Shown here one piece after another: positions 20,130 through 22,362 of a DNA stretch of 22,362 nucleotides; position 1 is the first letter of the stretch; each line of letters starts with the position of its first letter. Source of the stretch: a virus; IMG/VR virus record IMGVR_UViG_3300020159_003234, positions 1-22,362 of that record, one strand, 5' to 3'. Below the pieces are notes generated by a model, which saw only the letters and a list, made by a program, of their open reading frames with translations, was not told the DNA's origin and searched no databases. A program made the translations under genes and the position numbers.

Positions 20130-21968
20130 TTATATGTTAATATTTAAGGAATGTTTTGCAATTAAGTACTCTTTAACTAATCCGCTTCTACAAACATCTT
20201 CAATTCCAAATTCAATGAAATCAAATGATGGCATAATTTGAAGAATTTTTATAAAATCATGAATTCCATTTCTTTCATTCTGTCGTACCAAATCACTTTG
20301 AGAAGCATCACCACAGAACATAATCTTACAATTTTCACCAACACGAGTGATGATAGAATCGTTCTCATGTCCATTCATATTTTGGAATTCATCCACAATA
20401 AGAATACAATTGTCAAAAGTGGTTCCTCTTAGAAAAGAGGAAGACCAGAAAGAAATAGTACCTTGAGATTTCAGATTTCCATACAGCATCTCAAACTCAT
20501 CTTCAGATGGCAGTTGGAACATATATTTTACCATATTCTTATATGGTATTTCAAAGAGTGCGGATTTATCTTCGTGATTACCTGGCAAGAAACCAATTTC
20601 ACGAGTTTGCACTAAAGACCTAATGATATAAATTTTATCATAAGGTGTCTTTTCATTGAGAACATCTTTGAGTGCATTGTAAAGAACAATGAATGTATTA
20701 TGAGTGATAATATAATCATCGGTTATATAGAGATGTTTATTATCTTCAATCATAATACATTGCGCCTCTTCTTCTCCAACATAATTTACAGTTTTAATTT
20801 TTCTTCTATATTGAAGTTTATCGTATGTTTCTCTACAAAGATCTTTTTTTCTTTGTAAAGTAAAGAGGTCTTTTGGATTTCTTACAGTAATCCAGACATT
20901 ATAACATTTTTTACCTATTTTTTTAACTCCATCATACATATAAGTTGGAATTTTAGAAGTAATTTTGCAAATACCACCCAAAGACCAAATAATTTCCTGA
21001 ACCTGTTTTGCTAAAATTTCACTTGTTGTTGAAAATGATACTGTGCCATTTTTATGATCAACAGTTCCATCAGTATCCATCAATCCCTTCATAAGATTGA
21101 GTTTTTGTTCTGTTCCAGAATGAAGGTATATTGATGGAATAATTTTTTCATACGATTTTTTACCATGAATTCTAAGTTCCTTCAATACTTTGGTTAATGA
21201 ATTGAATTTATTTTTTCTTGATAAGGGATCTACGAAATTATAATCATAGTTGTTTCCGGTACAAGATTTTATTAATATATTTTCACCCATTACTTCTTGT
21301 AATTTATCCAATATTTGAGTATCTTTTGTTGAAAATTTAGGTGTACCTGTCGTTAAACATCCATCCCCAATTAAACATCCAATAAGATAAGGATCTATTG
21401 GAAGATCAATATTTTCAGTGTTAACAGGTTCAATTAAATCAATTGAAATATTAGTTGTTGATTTTCTAATTTCCTTTTCTTTCAAAAAATCAATAATATA
21501 TTGCGTATTAACAACTTTTTTAGAACCTTTTTTTCTTCTGCCCCATCCACTTGGAGCATTAATTTCCCAAAGATGTTCTAAACAACATCTAGTTTTTGAT
21601 CCGTCGTGAAAAATAATTTCGTAAATATGTTTTTTTCCTTGAGGAAAAATTCCACAAACCTTTGATTTTTTTCCAGTAGGAGTTAATACATATTCACCAA
21701 TTTTAATTTGACCCACAGTAGTCCAACCACTGGGAGTTAAAATTTTAGAATATAAAGGTTGAGCTTTACCAGTTCCAGCAGCTCCATAAGCAACAATGTG
21801 CTTACCTTCATCATAAGATTCAAATAGTTTTCCTTGATTATCTGTTAGAGGTTGAATATCTAAAAGTAAATCGGTGTTTAATGGTTTTCTACGCTTCATA
21901 TGTTTCGTAGTCATAGGAACACCACCAACAGACTGAGTATCCTGAGTAGTTCTTTTTCTTCTTGCCAT
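20130..21968 (-). CDS. phoH: PhoH-like P-loop ATPase interrupted by an intein
   Basis: 612 codons. Residues 1-68 and 425-612 are the host protein (256 residues after splicing, normal for a cyanophage PhoH), and residues 69-424 are an intein. The insertion lies exactly inside Walker A: AAGTGK (63-68) is joined after splicing to TFIVLYNAL (from T425). Walker B is CILIVDEFQN (D526, E527). Other PhoH-type segments are IYIIRSLVQTREIGFLPG, SFWSSSFLRGTTF and GENCKIMFCGDASQSD. PhoH-like proteins are ATPases widespread in marine phages; the phosphate link comes from E. coli, and the true phage role is not settled. The N-terminus is basic (MARRKRTT). The gene starts one base after the 80-residue gene and is followed at once by the exonuclease. 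Without splicing the ATPase could not bind ATP. Confidence 0.93.
   Translation of the reverse strand: MARRKRTTQDTQSVGGVPMTTKHMKRRKPLNTDLLLDIQPLTDNQGKLFESYDEGKHIVAYGAAGTGKAQPLYSKILTPSGWTTVGQIKIGEYVLTPTGKKSKVCGIFPQGKKHIYEIIFHDGSKTRCCLEHLWEINAPSGWGRRKKGSKKVVNTQYIIDFLKEKEIRKSTTNISIDLIEPVNTENIDLPIDPYLIGCLIGDGCLTTGTPKFSTKDTQILDKLQEVMGENILIKSCTGNNYDYNFVDPLSRKNKFNSLTKVLKELRIHGKKSYEKIIPSIYLHSGTEQKLNLMKGLMDTDGTVDHKNGTVSFSTTSEILAKQVQEIIWSLGGICKITSKIPTYMYDGVKKIGKKCYNVWITVRNPKDLFTLQRKKDLCRETYDKLQYRRKIKTVNYVGEEEAQCIMIEDNKHLYITDDYIITHNTFIVLYNALKDVLNEKTPYDKIYIIRSLVQTREIGFLPGNHEDKSALFEIPYKNMVKYMFQLPSEDEFEMLYGNLKSQGTISFWSSSFLRGTTFDNCILIVDEFQNMNGHENDSIITRVGENCKIMFCGDASQSDLVRQNERNGIHDFIKILQIMPSFDFIEFGIEDVCRSGLVKEYLIAKHSLNINI
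20697..21764 (-). mobile_element. Class 3-type intein with LAGLIDADG homing endonuclease in PhoH
   Basis: 356 residues (69-424 of the precursor). It begins with Ala69 (AQPLYSKILTPSGW), not Cys or Ser, and ends YIITHN before Thr425. The class 3 triplet is present: W134 in EHLW (block B, two residues after H132), C404 in EEEAQCIMIE (block F) and T422 in THN (block G). In class 3 inteins the block F Cys replaces the N-terminal nucleophile. An endonuclease domain lies between: PYLIGCLIGDG (D202) and LMKGLMDTDG (D300) are the two LAGLIDADG motifs, with LHSGTEQKLN before the second. All parts look intact, so it should both splice and home into intein-free phoH genes. The ATPase active site is a typical inteins' target because it is conserved and hard to lose. 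Confidence 0.9.
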
Positions 21969-21969
21969 T

Positions 21970-22212
21970 TTAGATTTTTTTTACAAGTGACTTAGGTGCC
22001 TTAGATGCTTTATCCAAAACTTCGTTCCATCCGGGGTGCTTAGAAACTAATTTATTTCTCCAATCACCCACCTCTCCGGGAGTTGCACATCCTTCACTCC
22101 AATCACGCTTCCATTCTAAGTTATTACTATACCATTCCTGAATGTCATGAACACTCATCTCAATAACTTTTTTTTCACCAGTTTCTTTATGAATAATTGG
22201 GTATATCGCCAA
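21970..22212 (-). CDS. Conserved small protein upstream of PhoH
   Basis: 80 residues from a TTG at 22212, chosen because GAGGTG lies 7 bases before it and the next in-frame Met is 18 residues in. Sequence marks: IYPIIHKETGEKKVIEMSVH, IQEWYSNNLEWKRDWSEGCA, GEVGDWRNKLVSKHPGWNEV and a basic C-terminus (APKSLVKKI). It has four Trp residues and one Cys, with no signal peptide or membrane segment. I recall similar small proteins next to phoH in other cyanophages, but know no function. It ends one base before the phoH start codon, so the two are likely translated together. A variant late box (AATAAATA) lies at 22239-22246. Confidence 0.75.
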   Translation of the reverse strand: MAIYPIIHKETGEKKVIEMSVHDIQEWYSNNLEWKRDWSEGCATPGEVGDWRNKLVSKHPGWNEVLDKASKAPKSLVKKI

Positions 22213-22238
22213 AATTTACACCTCTATTGTGTTATAAT

Positions 22239-22246
22239 TATTTATT
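22239..22246 (-). promoter_or_regulatory. Possible late box before the PhoH operon (AATAAATA)
   Basis: AATAAATA on the minus strand in the short gap after the Cys-rich gene, 26 bases before the TTG start at 22212. It differs in the first base from TATAAATA and overlaps the upstream stop codon, so it could be chance in AT-rich DNA. Confidence 0.3.
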
Positions 22247-22362
22247 CTATGCAAATTGAAGGGGCATCATCACACTCAATACAATCAATACACTCATCAA
22301 TATCTGGATGAGATTTCAAAAATTCTTGAAAGTCTTGCTCCGTAAAAAGAACTTTAAATATA
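22242..22362 (-). CDS. Cys-rich acidic protein, 3' end only
   Basis: The last 39 codons of a gene that enters from the right edge. The visible end reads VLFTEQDFQEFLKSHPDIDE, then a short acidic Cys-rich tail with C-x2-C-x2-C (CIDCIEC) and a further Cys four residues from the end. The cluster could bind zinc or iron, but with the start missing nothing more can be said. It ends 29 bases before the start of the 80-residue gene on the same strand. Confidence 0.65.
   Translation of the reverse strand, partial: IFKVLFTEQDFQEFLKSHPDIDECIDCIECDDAPSICIE

Overview
The window looks like part of the genome of a T4-like myovirus of marine cyanobacteria (a Synechococcus/Prochlorococcus cyanophage of the Kyanoviridae type). 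The DNA is AT-rich and densely coded, mostly on the minus strand. It carries T4 core genes in T4-like order: 32-(DUF1825)-59-33, 53-48-4, 54, 26-51, 27-5. It also carries cyanophage features: a phage PhoH, a DUF1825-like protein, T4-type late boxes (TATAAATA or close variants) and consensus sigma70-type early promoters. I saw no tRNA gene and no CRISPR array.

Right part (about 17187-22362, minus strand) is the replication/early block: the 3' end of a Cys-rich protein, an 80-residue conserved protein, phoH interrupted by an intein, an MGME1-like PD-(D/E)XK exonuclease, gp33 (late transcription co-activator), gp59 (helicase loader), a DUF1825-like protein and gp32 (ssDNA-binding protein). Perfect or near-perfect TTGACA-N17-TATAAT promoters precede gp33 and gp32. 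The gp32 operon meets gp53 tail to tail with no spacer, and its likely terminator lies inside the gp53 coding region.

Middle (about 11400-17186) holds neck and baseplate genes in both directions. gp4, gp48 and gp53 run rightward; gp54, a GIY-YIG/NUMOD3 homing endonuclease, gp26 and a gp51-like small gene run leftward. A self-contained cassette (consensus promoter, small secreted protein, terminator) sits among these late genes on the plus strand and is organised like a moron.

Left part (1-11400, minus strand) is the tail-hub operon: a 1165-residue protein with a tape-measure-type motif, a 1303-residue protein with three peptidoglycan-hydrolase-type domains, gp27, a 73-codon small gene, a gp5-like spike protein without a lysozyme domain, and the 5' part of a Gly/Thr-rich structural protein that runs off the window.

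The main points for follow-up are these. First, a canonical slippery heptamer (T TTT TTC) at the end of gp26 would fuse it by -1 frameshift to the gp51-like ORF, immediately upstream of the tape-measure-like gene, which is the layout of lambda-type G/GT tail assembly chaperones. Second, the PhoH Walker A motif holds an intein with all the marks of class 3 (Ala1 and a Trp-Cys-Thr triplet) and a LAGLIDADG endonuclease. Third, an M23 domain in the multi-hydrolase tail protein keeps its metal ligands but appears to have lost both catalytic histidines. Fourth, the homing endonuclease has an RNA structure around an internal late promoter, resembling the control reported for I-TevI.
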